A stretch of 64,000 nt of DNA. Origin: Neoceratodus forsteri (taxonomy: Eukaryota > Chordata > Ceratodontiformes > Ceratodontidae). The translations under genes and the position numbers were made by a program. The notes below the pieces were generated by a model that did no database searches, was not told the DNA's origin, and worked only from the letters and a program-made list of their open reading frames with translations. The stretch is from NCBI GenBank assembly GCA_016271365.2, contig CM057456.1, positions 662,187,501 to 662,251,500 of the forward strand, given 5' to 3'. The first letter of the stretch is position 1. Every line of letters starts with the position of its first letter. Shown one piece after another: positions 1-9,671 of this stretch.

Positions 1-335
1 CCACTCAGGACCCCATCCTACCCTGCACCCCCTGTGGTCATTGGCGGGCAGCACAACCTGCCCACACACACCTCCACAGCTGCCTGCTGAATGACAGGTA
101 CAGTAACACTAGCAACCCCATTGGTCAAGTGTATCGACCAATGGGCTTACAGTGCGTACTGTCCCATTCAGTCACAACTTTGTGAATAAACGCATTCATT
201 CACAGTGATGTTACTGAATGGGGTTGCTAGTGCTACTGTACGTGTCATTCGGTGGGCAGCCGTGGAGGTGTGCAGGCAGGTTGTGCTGCCCGCCTATGAC
301 CGGTGGGGTGAGGGGTGGGATGGGGTCCTGAGTGG
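1..335. repeat. Large imperfect palindrome / fold-back
   Basis: The left arm (about 1-122) pairs with the right arm (about 217-335) as reverse complement with scattered mismatches; for example CCACTCAGGACCCCA at position 1 pairs with TGGGGTCCTGAGTGG ending at 335. The central spacer holds two smaller hairpins built on CCCATTGGTC/GACCAATGGG and CCCATTCAGT/ACTGAATGGG. The palindrome begins exactly at the window edge, so it may extend outside. Any ORF crossing it is incidental. It is probably a non-autonomous DNA transposon or fold-back element; I cannot name a family. Confidence 0.8.
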
Positions 336-351
336 GTGGGAGGTGGGAGTA

Positions 352-775
352 ACCACTGGACTACCAGGGATATTTATCTTGCAATATTCTGGTGATTGGG
401 GTATGGGACGGGGAGGTGGGAACCACTAGACTACCAGGGATATTTATCTTGCAATATATTCTGGCAATTGGGGTATGGGATGGGGAGGTGGGAACCACTA
501 GACTACTAGGGATATTTATCTTGCAATATTCTGGTGATCGGGGTATGGGATGGGGAGGGGGGAGCCACTAGACTACCAGGGATACTGTGTCATCATTATT
601 ATGGATGGGGATCAGGTACAAAGTGGGGAGGGGGAACCCTAGCCCATCAGGGATTTTATTTATTGCATACTGTGGGGATCAGACATGGGGGTGGAAGGGG
701 GGACACTAGCCTGCCAGGGATACTTTATTGTCTGATTTTATGGGGATTGGCATACCAAGCTGGGATGGGTTCCTA
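352..775. repeat. Minisatellite, ~70-bp unit, about 6 copies
   Basis: The landmark CTACCAGGGA or a close variant recurs near 361, 431, 503, 573, 643 and 711, giving a period of 68-72 bp. Units share a CACTAG stretch, a TATTTATCTTGCAATATTCT block in the first three copies, and a GGGGTATGGGA stretch. Copies become more divergent to the right. Confidence 0.85.
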
Positions 776-1177
776 CCGGACTGCCACTGACAGCACCGCA
801 TGCTGTGCAGAGCGCCAGGCACAGTTCACTGGCTGGCCCTACACAATTTATGGAAATGGAGCCATAATGACATGCCAATAGCCCCATTGTGCCTTTCATG
901 CATAATGGCCTCATTTGCATATTCAGATCTGAATATCTGGAATTTTCACCTGGTGCATCACCAGATGGGCTGGCGCATTCCCATTCCAGGTATTCAGGCC
1001 TGTCAGAGGGATGCACTGGTGCATTGTATTTGTGCCGCCCACATTATTTGATATATTCTGAAGAGATATGCCATTGCATATCTCTTCTGAATATATCCCT
1101 TTGTTGCTCCTGTCCAACTCAGTTGTGCTGAGCACCCACTTGTGCCATTGCCTGGTGCAATTCTGAATATCGGGCCC
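776..1177 (-). mobile_element. Harbinger-type MITE or relic
   Basis: The right end at 1177 reads GAATATCGGGCCC on the plus strand. This matches the terminal inverted repeat of the large Harbinger at 42587-50132, whose ends read GGGCCCAGATATTC and GAATATCCAGGCCC. Read on the minus strand, the inner part contains ATATTCAG, ATATGCAAAT, ATGCATGAAAGGC and GGCATGTCATTATG in the same order as in the Harbinger promoter region (45890-45965) and in the relic at 51500-51582. The left boundary is unclear because it merges with the minisatellite. No coding capacity. Confidence 0.6.
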
Positions 1178-1413
1178 AGAGAGTACAAGGAATGCAACAG
1201 ACAATCATCACTGTAAGGAAAAAAAAACACATGTAAGTACAGAGGGCACCATGAAACAGAGGGTGGGAAGAATTACCCAGAAGACTAATAGGTGAGACAA
1301 GGGTAAGTGGCCAGCAGATTGATTCTAAAAGCAGTAAGCTGGGATAGGGGAGTCCCAGAAGTCCTAATGGGGCCTTGGTGAGGGACAACAACCAGGTCAG
1401 TACTCCATATAGT

Positions 1414-4316
1414 TTAGGGGCAAGAGCATTTGTCCTTGATTTGTAGGTGGCTTTTGAGGCCATTTTTAAAGATATGGTGGGATTGCGCATGTTTCAGTTC
1501 TTTAGGGAGAGAGTTCCAGAGTTTTGGTCTAGACACTGCAAAGGCATACTCGTCCATCCTTGGGATATCCAGTAGAGAGTTGTCCATCGAGCACAGGGAG
1601 TAGGTTGGTAAGGAAGGTTTGAACCAGCAAGAGATAGACTCCGGAAGGCCTTCTGTGATTATTTTGTCTATGGAGCAACCAGTAGCAATATGTCCGGTAT
1701 ATGGGAGGGGAGAGCCAGCCAAGGTCAGCATAGAGCACACAGCCATGGGTGCTCCTTGGCATAGATAGAGCAAAACAACAGATGCTGTTCTAACAGGTTT
1801 CGCATTTGCTTAGAAAGATTCATTTGCATCCATATGCAATAAGAGGCTGTATGTGAAGCCAGGCCTTAGTACACCCTGAGTGATGGCGAGTCTCACAGCC
1901 GAAGTAAGGTTATGGTGAGTCTTATATGTGATGCCAAGCTTAATGTGAATAGATTTACATACAGTTGAAATATGAAGACTGACGTTAACAGATGGATCGA
2001 GAGTGATGCCCAGATACTTGAAAGAGTCCACCATGTCAAGAGAGGAGCCTCCAGGCCCCCTTATAGTAAATGTAGAATGGCAGGCTCTGAGTCTGGGCGC
2101 TGGGCCAAAGAGCATGCTGACTGTTTTTTCACGTTGAGAAAGAGCTTGTTGCACAATATCCGTGACTGGATGGTGGCAAAATCCAGGCTGAGTTTGTCGT
2201 TGATGTCATTGATGTCAGCAGCACTGGTGTAGAGGACCATGTCATCCACATACAGAATGGCTTTGCAGGAGCTAAGACATTTGGGCAGGTTGTTGACAAA
2301 CAGAAGATAACAGTCCAAGAATGGACCCTGAAAACTCTGACCTCGATGAAGGCTAGACCTGATTTGGCACCACTCATTTTGACCGATTGCCATAAACAAG
2401 ACAGGTAGCTTTTGAACCAAGACAATGCAGGAGACAAGAAGCCCAAAGCAAGCAGTTTCTCTTGCAGCAGGGTGTGATCTACCAGGTCAAATGCCTTGGT
2501 TAAGTCTATGAATATCTCTCCTGTGAGCATCCCCTTGTCCATAGCTGTTCTGATGTCATTAGTCAGTTTTAAGAGAGCTGTAGTGGTACTGCAGCCACTC
2601 CTGAAACCATGTTGGCATGGAATAATCTTTTGGGTTTGTTGCAGGAAACCTGTAACCTGAGAGGTGACAATTTTCTCAAGAAGTTTGTTGAGGGTGGAGA
2701 GAACTGTGATGGGCTGATAATTATCCATACATCTGGTGTCACCTTTTTTGTGCACGGGAATGACCTGAGCTGTCTTCCAGAGTGCAGGCAGGGACCCTGA
2801 GGCAAGGGATAGATTGAACAGTCTTGTGATGGTGGCCACTATAAGAGGGGAGGCCAACTTAAGAAACTTCAGTAGGAGTCCATCCAAGCCAGCACAGCCA
2901 CAGTTGGGGATGGATCTGAGAAGTCAAAAAACATCCTTCTTAGTGACTGGCTTGAGGTCAAGTTGTGGGGAGCTAGGGGACAGGGGGTCCATGGGAGAGA
3001 TTGAATCGTGATCAAACTGGCAGGAGAAATGGGATAGGTCCAAGAAGTGAGCATTCAGGGCATTATCAATGGTAACTAAGTTATTGCAGGTCATGCCATC
3101 CATTGTCATGTCAGTTATAGATGAATTAGTACCTTGTCCCATGCAGGATCTCACATGGTTCCAACAACTTTGGGGGTCACGAGTAGATGTACGAAGGAGC
3201 TATTGGTAATAGGCACTTTCAGCATTGTGGATATCTTTCTTGCATTCCTTCCTGAGCTGTCTGTATGTGATCCAGTCCGAGTGACCCTGGGTGCGTTTAG
3301 CATTGGACCATGCTTTATCCCTCCTTTTCATTAGTGTACATAGTTGACTGTTTATTCATCTGGTCAGGGAGCCTGTTATATGCTGTTTCTTGAGGGGAAC
3401 AAACACATCTTGGAGGTAAGAAGGGTGGTATGTAGGAAGTTGAATGCTTCATCTGCATCAGTGGTATGACAGAGTAGGGACCAGTCAATGAGTTGGGCAG
3501 CCCAAGCCAGAGATCCATAATCTAGGCTAAAGAAGCATCATAACTGGATTTCTTTGGGAGGAGGTTTATGAGATGAGAACTTCATATACAAAAGACAGGC
3601 GTGTGGTCACTGATAGCACCGGCAGCATTCGGCATTTGTTATCCTATCCTTCCTGTTTGTGAGGATCCAGTCTATAAGGGATTGATGGCTATTATTGGGT
3701 GCAGTTCTGGTTGGACTTGTCATTTGAGAGAGATGGAGCTTGCCTAGGACTTCCTCCAGTGAACCAGTTTACGTCCAAGCCAATTAAGGTTAAAATCCAT
3801 GATTAGGAGTAATTCTGACTTGCCCTTCAGCAATGTAAAATATTAATGACCTCGGTTAATCCTTTCAATCCATTCTTTGGAGGGTTGTAGCCACAGACGA
3901 TGCTCAGTTTTTTGGTGTTTCCCAGAAGGAGCCTGGTAACTGTAACTCACAGCTGTTTGGAAGATGGTCTGCAGAGAGGTTGATTGAGGGTGCTCTTTAA
4001 AGTAGAGCACAACACCACTCCCACATTTAGACGTGGAGCGATCAGCTCTCAAGAACTTGTAACCTTTTAGTGCACACAGGAAATCTGGTATTGTAGGTCT
4101 GCACCAGGTCTCCGTGAGGCCAAATATGTCTGGGAAGTAGTGGGCAACCCAGGCTTCCAATTCGGCAAAGTTAGCAGTGAGGCTGCGAATATTAATATGC
4201 ACGGTTTTGAAACCCTTTGAAGAAAACAATGTGGGGATGTTTTGAGGTGAAGCTACAAATGGAGGACCTTGGTTTGTTTCAACATCTCCTGCCAAACAAA
4301 TCCGTAATAGGTAAAG
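1414..4316 (-). pseudogene. L2-like ORF2 remnant: endonuclease + reverse transcriptase
   Basis: The product would nick target DNA and prime reverse transcription of the LINE RNA. Seen in order on the minus strand: endonuclease N-terminus at 4295-3843 with the conserved NIRSL and LTETW segments (the Glu is a metal ligand in this family); a mutated linker; RT fingers and palm at 2887-2330 with VIPVHKKGD, HGFR and IDLTKAFD motifs; the catalytic YVDD box at 2241-2252; then the thumb and the C-terminal SRPKLWNSLP motif near 1510-1550. Frames change repeatedly and stops intervene, so no enzyme could be made. L2 clade is my best placement; a related clade such as Rex1 is possible. Confidence 0.85.
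4263..4316 (-). other. 2A-like ribosome-skipping motif, degenerate
   Basis: Read on the minus strand the frame gives LYLLRICLAGDVETNQGP, directly followed by the endonuclease domain. Functional 2A peptides end in D-x-E-x-N-P-G-P preceded by a hydrophobic stretch, and 2A-like sequences are known at the N-termini of some APE-type LINE ORF2 proteins. Here the first Pro of NPGP (codon 4269-4271) is Gln (CAA rather than a CCN codon). That should abolish skipping, so the motif is recognisable but probably dead. Confidence 0.7.
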
Positions 4317-4420
4317 CCAGATTTCCTGATATCATTTAAGTTGGGAGCACCTCCGTCTCCAGGCATGTTAAAGTTTGTTTTAATGTTGCTGGAATACTGT
4401 ACTCTCAGTATTGTTCACTC

Positions 4421-5229
4421 TCTTTTATCGTATTCATCACAGTAATAAAAAAAGCGCGAACAATGCTGGGTCGCAAAAATTAACACATTCACAGATGTTC
4501 AAGAGTTCATCGACACGCTCCTCAGCACCCCCTACCTTGCCAGGGGGGGGGGTCTCTCTCTCTGGGTGCAGAGTATGTCAACCATTCAGGAACTCCAAGA
4601 AGTATTGCCAGAACTCAGCACCTCAACGGTGGCTAAAGGACCCCATCACAGATCAACAGAAAGACATGTCCATTGAAATGTTCCCTCATCCCCACTTTGA
4701 GCTGCAGTCAGCAACAATACTGCATGATAAGATCCTGTGTACTGGTTCACTGGATCCAGGTACTGTGCTTTCTCCATGGCCAAAACATGGCTTGTTGTCA
4801 AGCACTGATGCTTATTAGGAAACAGTAATCTGGGAGTTGCAGTGTGGAACGTACCTAAGAAGCTAGCAGCAGCAGAGCTGTGTGTGTGGCTTGTTTGCGG
4901 TCTTCTATGGATTGCCGGCAGAAGAAGGTGAAGCATGCTACAGGAATTGGCATTGTATCATGTTCACGTAACACCAGAAGATCAGACTGGATTTTGCTAC
5001 AAAGCGGCTTGGAGCTAGAGTGAAGCCTCCACAGTTTACTGTGCTGTGTGCTTCCCCCAAACTATTGCAGGGAGGGTACTGACTGTAATTGATCATGTGA
5101 TGTGAAATGAAAATGAAGAAAGTAAAATGAAGAGCATCCTGCATGGCTGCTGTTATCACCAAGTTATCGCATAGGTCATAGGTGTGCGATTAACAATCGT
5201 GAACATTACCGTATGCGATATAATGCACA
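4421..5229. other. Unassigned stretch
   Basis: No family is recognised. A run of G with CT repeats lies near 4545-4565. Short ORFs here have no recognisable domain. The left part may be 5' sequence of the L2-like LINE and the right part may be upstream PLE sequence too diverged to read. Confidence 0.5.
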
Positions 5230-5279
5230 GGGCTGGAATCACTAACATTTTCGGACGCAAACTTAATCTGTTCTACAGT

Positions 5280-5575
5280 ATGTATTTACATGCATTCAAT
5301 TTGTGTATTTTGGACAACACTACGTACAGACCTAAGGACAGATGGGGGGGCCACATTAGCCCCCAGTTATATTAATTTGTACCTCGGTCTATGGGAGGAG
5401 GAAATCATATGTTATGTACAGTAGATAAGAATCTATTCAATATGCCATATATAGCTTTAAGGTTGCTATATAGATGACATTTGTTTAGTGTGGTGAGGCG
5501 TTCCATAAGGTTTGAGTGAGTTTGTAGATTTCTTAGAAAAAACTAACACAGATCTGTACTTTGCCTTGAATAAAG
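5280..5575 (+). pseudogene. PLE reverse transcriptase core, broken
   Basis: Starting at 5350 one frame reads ATLAPSYINLYLGLWEEE, which matches the motif-B segment of PLE reverse transcriptases (typically a G-x-x-x-APSYANL pattern). Exactly in the same frame, 117 bases on, lies YIDDICLVW at 5467-5493, the catalytic box in the YIDD form typical of PLEs, followed by FVDFLEKTNTDLYF, a recognisable downstream segment. Several in-frame stops lie between the motifs. Upstream, around 5290-5340, a frame reading LCILDNTTYR fits the strand preceding motif B. Confidence 0.75.
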
Positions 5576-5988
5576 TATAGATTTCTTACATTTTACCATT
5601 ACTAAAAAGTACAGCTGATGAACTGAGACAGATCTTTTCAGAAAGTCCACAGATACCAATTCATTACTTTTAATTTGTCTATTATCCATGCTGAACACAC
5701 CATTAACAATATACTATGAGGACAGTTCTTCACTTGAAACAAAATTGTAGCACAAAGAACATTTTAATAAAAGAGCAAATGTGTTACCTGTTAGATTTAA
5801 GGAATGAGGTTATGCTACAGCAGTAATAGAGGAATCTAGAGAGTGAGCTTAGAAAGACATAGTGACCGTTATCAATGAAACTGGTAAAAGCTACAATAAA
5901 TGAAATGCTTATAATAATCATAACATCTCTGTTTTGTTACTAATTTTTCTTCTCAGTCTAACAGCAGTCATAGAATCATTATAAACAA

Positions 5989-6168
5989 TTGAATGTCATC
6001 CTGACTGACCCTGTCTTGTCCGAATTGTTGCCTAGACCATTGAAAATAATTTACAGTAGTGGACTGAACCAGAGGTATGTTAGTCAACTCTTTGCAGAAA
6101 CAACCTATACAAATACTTGGTTGCCACCTCTTCCATGTGGTAGCCACAGTTGTGGGGGTTGTAAGTTT
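5989..6168 (+). pseudogene. PLE linker region, interrupted by a SINE
   Basis: The frame from 5989 contains the segment ILTDPVLSELLPRPLKIIYS. This matches the region between RT and GIY-YIG in PLEs, where a DPxL-x-x-xLP segment is followed by a PxIxYRR-like strand. It ends in LPCGSHSCGGCKF, the Cys-rich CxxC-type linker. Coding stops matching at 6168, where the SINE tail begins, and resumes at 6699. Confidence 0.7.
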
Positions 6169-6695
6169 TATTTATTTATATTTTTATTATTTATGTTTAT
6201 CTCCTCCTCTGTGGAGCAGGCAGGCAGGTCGTTCGGCCACTGCCAGAAGCATCCCTAGACCAGTGTCTGGTCTATGACTGGCTCTCCTCCACACAGTCTA
6301 GCCAACACCTGAGTGGGGCACACCTTTCTAGGTCCTGGGGGTGCGGTGCATGGCCATCAGCCGCCACGACCACCCTGCGATTTTCCACCTGTTTTTTCAC
6401 CCCTGGAGCCAGACGTACAATGATGTCAATGCACTTACATGCTGATGTCTGCCATGCTCCAACCCTCTTCTGTGCACTGCTCTTGTAGTGCCCCTGACTT
6501 CCGTCAGGTGCCACTGCAGAGCTACAAGAACCCCTTTATCTGCCCCAGAGAGAAGAGAGCTGTTGTGGGATGTTCCATCCTGTCCCTCCTCTGCCAACCC
6601 CCGATAAGCCTAGTCCATTCTGAACCCAGGTTGCCGGCATAGCGCGAGGTGTGGTATCCAGCACCTCAACCCTCAGCGCCACCGGGCCGGCCCAA
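6169..6695 (-). mobile_element. tRNA-Leu/Ser-like SINE, full length, copy 1
   Basis: On the minus strand the head reads GGTGGCGCTGAGGGTTGAGG and continues with GTGCTGGATACCAC, like the A box and anticodon arm of a long-variable-arm tRNA. AACCTGGGTTCAGAAT then serves as a B box. The body is followed by a tail of ATAAATAAATAAA. AAGTTT flanks both sides (6163-6168 and 6696-6701) as a likely target duplication in the PLE linker. Related copies lie at 12703-13275, 59877-60428 and 61884-62290. Confidence 0.8.
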
Positions 6696-6698
6696 AAG

Positions 6699-6982
6699 TT
6701 TGATATATTTATTAAAATGATAAATACTTTTTTCACAGCCAATAATCAGAAATGTGTGCTGATCAATTTATTAATTAATTGTACTACAACTGCCATTTTA
6801 ACATGGCTTTGTGCATCTGTGAGGCCTTCTACATTGGCAATTTGATATATTTATTAAAATTATAAATACTTTTTTCACAGCCAATAATCAGAAATGTATG
6901 CTGATCAATTAATTAATTAATTGTACTACAACTGCCATTTTAACATGGCTTTGTGCATCTGTGAGGCCTTCTGCATTGGGAA
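6699..6982 (+). repeat. 142-bp tandem duplication inside PLE
   Basis: Copy 1 (6699-6840) and copy 2 (6841-6982) are nearly identical, with a handful of substitutions such as GTGTGC/GTATGC and CTACATT/CTGCATT. Each copy encodes the same PLE segment, containing INCTTTAILTWLC in one frame and CICEAFYIGN (or FCIGN) in the shifted frame. These correspond to the PLE linker end and the start of GIY-YIG. Confidence 0.9.
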
Positions 6983-7222
6983 CAACACTCAGGAAATAGA
7001 GGAGATGGAGAAATCCGAGCATGATTACAAATAAAGATGTTGTCTAGACATCTAGCTCTGGGCTGGTTATAGTGATGGGCATGGGTGGAGTTATCTGGGT
7101 ATAGAGAAAGTCAATTTAAGCATCAGAGAGGGTGATCTGGACTCACTGCTAGTGTGCAGTAAAGCATTCTGGATTTTCACGATAGGGGGCATTAGTCGAC
7201 CAGGATTAAATGAAATATTTGA
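6750..7222 (+). pseudogene. PLE GIY-YIG endonuclease region and C-terminus
   Basis: In PLEs the sequence INCNTT-x-VIY-x-x-x-CPCG precedes the GIY-YIG core. Here INCTTTAILTWLC and then, after a frameshift, CICEAFYIGN occupy those positions, so the second half of the GIY-YIG signature survives as YIG. After the second repeat copy the frame gives IGNNTQEIEEMEKSEHDYK, then LLVCSKAFWIFTIGGISRPG, then LNEIF. The latter matches the conserved PLE C-terminus (EAxWIxxLxTxxPxGLNE). It is cut at 7222 by the CR1, and the downstream part (ELAPFFF) reappears at 8457. Confidence 0.7.
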
Positions 7223-8290
7223 CTGGGTGACCAAAGTAGTAGACCAGGGAGGGGCTGTGGACATGGCCTACCTAGACTTTAGCAAGGCATTTGACACAGT
7301 CCCACGTAAAAGATTAATAGTCAAATTAACCAGCCTGGGAGTGGGACCCAGGGTGATAGCCTGGGTAAAACATTGGCTGGACAACAGGACACAGAAGGTA
7401 ATTGTAAATGGAGTCCACTCTGAAGAAAGGGGTTACTAGTGGGGTACCGCAGGGTTCAGTATTGGGTCCAGTCCTTTTTAATGTCTTCATCAGTGACATT
7501 GCAGAGGGACTGGAAGGAAAAGTATGCCTTTTTGCAGATGACACAAAGATCTGCAACAGAGTTGATACACAAGGAGGCATGGAAAGGATGAAAAGGGACT
7601 TGGCAAGGTTGGAGGAATGGTCAGAAGTATGGCAGCTAGGATTCAATGCAAAGAAGCAAAATAATGCACCTGGGAAACAAGAACCCAGGGAAGAATACAC
7701 AATGGGTGGGAGGTAGTAACAACAACAAAAAGGAAAGGGACCTGGGGGTAATCATATCAGATGACCTTAAGGTTAGCAAGCAATGTGAGAAGGCAGTAGG
7801 GAGGGCTGGGGGTATACTGGGATGTATAGGGAGAGGCATCATCAGCAGAAAACAGGAAGTTGTTATCCCTCTGTACAGACAGTTGGTGAGACCCCATCTG
7901 GAGTACTGTGTCCAGTTCTGGAGACCCCATCTCTGCAAGGACATAGGCAGGATAGAGGCAGTCCAGAGGAGGGCAACTAAAATGGTGCAGGATCTGCAAG
8001 AGAAGCCGTATGAGGAGAGACTAAAGGAGCTTAATATGTATACCCTTGAGGAAAGAAGGAGAGGGGGGACATGATAGAAACTTTTAAGTACCTCAGTGGA
8101 ATCAACAAAGTCCAAGAGGGTAGCATCTTTCAGAAAAAGAGACTTGCAAGAACACGGAGACACAATTTTAAAGATAGAAAGAGGCGGTTCAGGGGCAATG
8201 TGAGAAGTATTATTTCACAGAGAGGGTAGTGGATGCATGGAACAGCCTTCCTGAGGAGGTTGTGGGGTCTAAAACTGTGGGAGAATTCAA
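7223..8290 (+). pseudogene. CR1 reverse transcriptase, 3' part, frameshifted
   Basis: Visible motifs are [12 protein letters not shown] (RT motif A), GVPQGSVLGPVLF (motif B), CLFADDTKI with the catalytic FADD at 7531-7542, then the thumb and the CR1 C-terminal block with LVRPHLEYCVQFW and RRATKMVQ. The open frame changes near 7437, 7650 and 8070, so it is broken. The first 70 bases of the long ORF beginning at 7152 belong to the PLE, not to CR1. Confidence 0.85.
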
Positions 8291-8450
8291 GACTGCATGG
8301 GACAGACATAAGGCAATTCTTGTGGGGGGTAGGAAGAATAGGCTGTTGGTTAACTAGGATCTGCGGCCTATCCTGTAGGTAGGGAAATGGGCAGACTAGA
8401 TGGGCCTAGCGGTCCTTATCTGCCGTCAAAGTCTATGTTTCTATGTTTCT
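7223..8450 (+). mobile_element. CR1 LINE, 5'-truncated 3' half
   Basis: A CR1-clade LINE begins mid-RT and ends in the tandem microsatellite-like 3' tail TATGTTTCTATGTTTCTA. The 3' UTR contains GATGGGCCTAGCGGTCCTTA, also found in minus orientation near 50740-50800 and 63480-63520. ATTTGA flanks it (7217-7222 and 8451-8456). Removing it rejoins the PLE C-terminal frame, which supports precise insertion. Confidence 0.85.
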
Positions 8451-8640
8451 ATTTGAGTTAGCCCCTTTTTTTTTATAAAGATGCTCTTCCATTAAGCTTT
8501 GAGCCTGTTCTGAATATAGTGTATATTTGAAATGTATTATTGCCTGTGTTTAGTAAGTATATATTTTTATTAATCTGTGCCTTTTGTTTATATATTTTTT
8601 ATAGTGATATAGCTTGATACCTGAATCAGAGGTCAGAGAT

Positions 8641-8829
8641 CTATCACATCTGATATAGTGGTTTACAAAAACTGAATAAACATGTCTATCTTAGAAGAAA
8701 ACATCCAACCCTGAAGAAAACAAAGTCTGGCCAGAGCCAATAATTAAGGCTGCAGGAGAGGAATCTGGGTTAAAAATATTTAAAATTATTTTTTTTTTTT
8801 AATATTTTTACACCTAATTTTCCACACAG
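8641..8829. other. AT-rich junction
   Basis: Mostly low-complexity A/T, including a near-palindromic run around 8776-8812. It may include the end of the PLE 3' UTR. Confidence 0.4.
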
Positions 8830-9088
8830 CCTTGTGATGAACCTGCCTAATAACTGAAGGGCAGAGAAAATGTTCAACTCCTGGCCTAAAGGTGATGTCG
8901 TGCAGGGACTGCAAAATCAACTTCTGGGCTGCAATCACACATTTTGGGCAGGAGTTGAAAAATGACAGCTATCACATTAATGAGTTGCTGTACCAAAATG
9001 GCTTTGATGAAATGTTGTGGTAAAACTACTGAATATCACCAAAGTTGTGAGCCTGCATTTGCAAAATTCAACATAGCCTCATAGTATA
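8830..9088 (+). repeat. Diverged single monomer of the ~298-bp hairpin repeat
   Basis: The segment shares ordered landmarks with the arrays at 30.7-31.9 and 36.35-37.5 kb: AAGGTGAT then GCA-GGACTGC, ACACATTTTGGGCAGGA, and GAAAAATGACAGCTAT. It is more diverged than the array units and stands alone, suggesting a dispersed family rather than a local satellite. Confidence 0.65.
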
Positions 9089-9091
9089 AAG

Positions 9092-9671
9092 CAGCAGTGC
9101 AACAATCTGGTGAACGTTTTGACCTATACATTTTATGCTATTTTACATTGCCAGTTACCTCCTGACTTGTATGATACCCTTTTATCCACAGTTTGAGTCT
9201 CCTTGAGTACTTTTTCTCATGTCTGAAATAATAAAAGGAGCACTCCTTTTAATATAGCTGGGACCAGGTTTTCATCAGTATTTGCAGCTGTTTTTGAACA
9301 ACTATTGTTCTGTAAGGTCAGAGAGCACTGCCTGCTGCATAATAGTTAATTTTAGTCACAACAGAAGTGACATATAAACAACAGATGGACAAAAACAGCT
9401 GAAAATACTGATGAAGACCTGGTCCTCATCGTATTGACCCTTAGGCTGCCGAAACAATTAGAATGTATAGGAATTTTGGACTGATATATCAGTCCATGGC
9501 ACAGCAAGGATTAAAAGGAGTGTTCCTTTTATTATTTCAGATATGAAAAAAAGTACTAAAGCAGATCAAAACCGTGGAAAGAAGGGTATCATATAAGTCA
9601 AAAGGTAAGTGGCAATCTAAAATAGCATGAAAAGCATAGGTCAAAATGTTCACCAGATTGTTGCACTGCTG
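9092..9671. mobile_element. Fold-back element, arms ~220-290 bp
   Basis: The outer ends pair as CAGCAGTGCAACAATCTGG (9092) with CCAGATTGTTGCACTGCTG (ending 9671). Pairing continues through ATGATACCCTT and AATAATAAAAGGA to CAGCTGTTTTTG near 9300. The right arm has an extra ~75 bp (9441-9515) absent from the left arm; this extra block resembles 13351-13433. Non-coding. A superfamily cannot be assigned because no clear target duplication is visible. Confidence 0.85.
9441..9515 (+). repeat. Small shared repeat, copy 1
   Basis: It starts TTAGGCTGCC and ends AAGGATTAAA, and it is inserted in one arm only of the fold-back. Compared with 13351-13433 both share the flanking words AGGCTGCC, AATTAGA/AACTAGA, TTGGAC/CTGGAC, CAGTC and the terminal TTAAA. 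Confidence 0.5.

Larger units (their letters stand above)
1178..4420 (-). mobile_element. L2-like LINE, 5' truncated
   Basis: One non-LTR retrotransposon on the minus strand. From its 5' side (high coordinates) it shows a 2A-like motif, an APE-type endonuclease, a reverse transcriptase and the C-terminal segment typical of L2/CR1-group LINEs (a PKLWNSLP-type motif). The reading frame is broken many times. The 3' UTR runs to about 1178, where it abuts the Harbinger relic. The 5' boundary near 4.4 kb is a guess. Confidence 0.8.
5230..8640 (+). mobile_element. Penelope-like element with nested SINE and CR1
   Basis: PLE sequence can be followed on the plus strand through three segments: 5230-6168, 6696-7222 and 8451-about 8640. 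They are interrupted by a SINE (6169-6695) and a CR1 (7223-8450). Reverse transcriptase motifs come first, then the Cys-rich linker, then GIY-YIG endonuclease-like sequence, then a C-terminal GLNE motif. This is the RT-linker-GIY-YIG order of endonuclease-bearing PLEs. The short repeats flanking each insert (AAGTTT and ATTTGA) let the original frame be bridged. Ends of the element are approximate. Confidence 0.75.
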
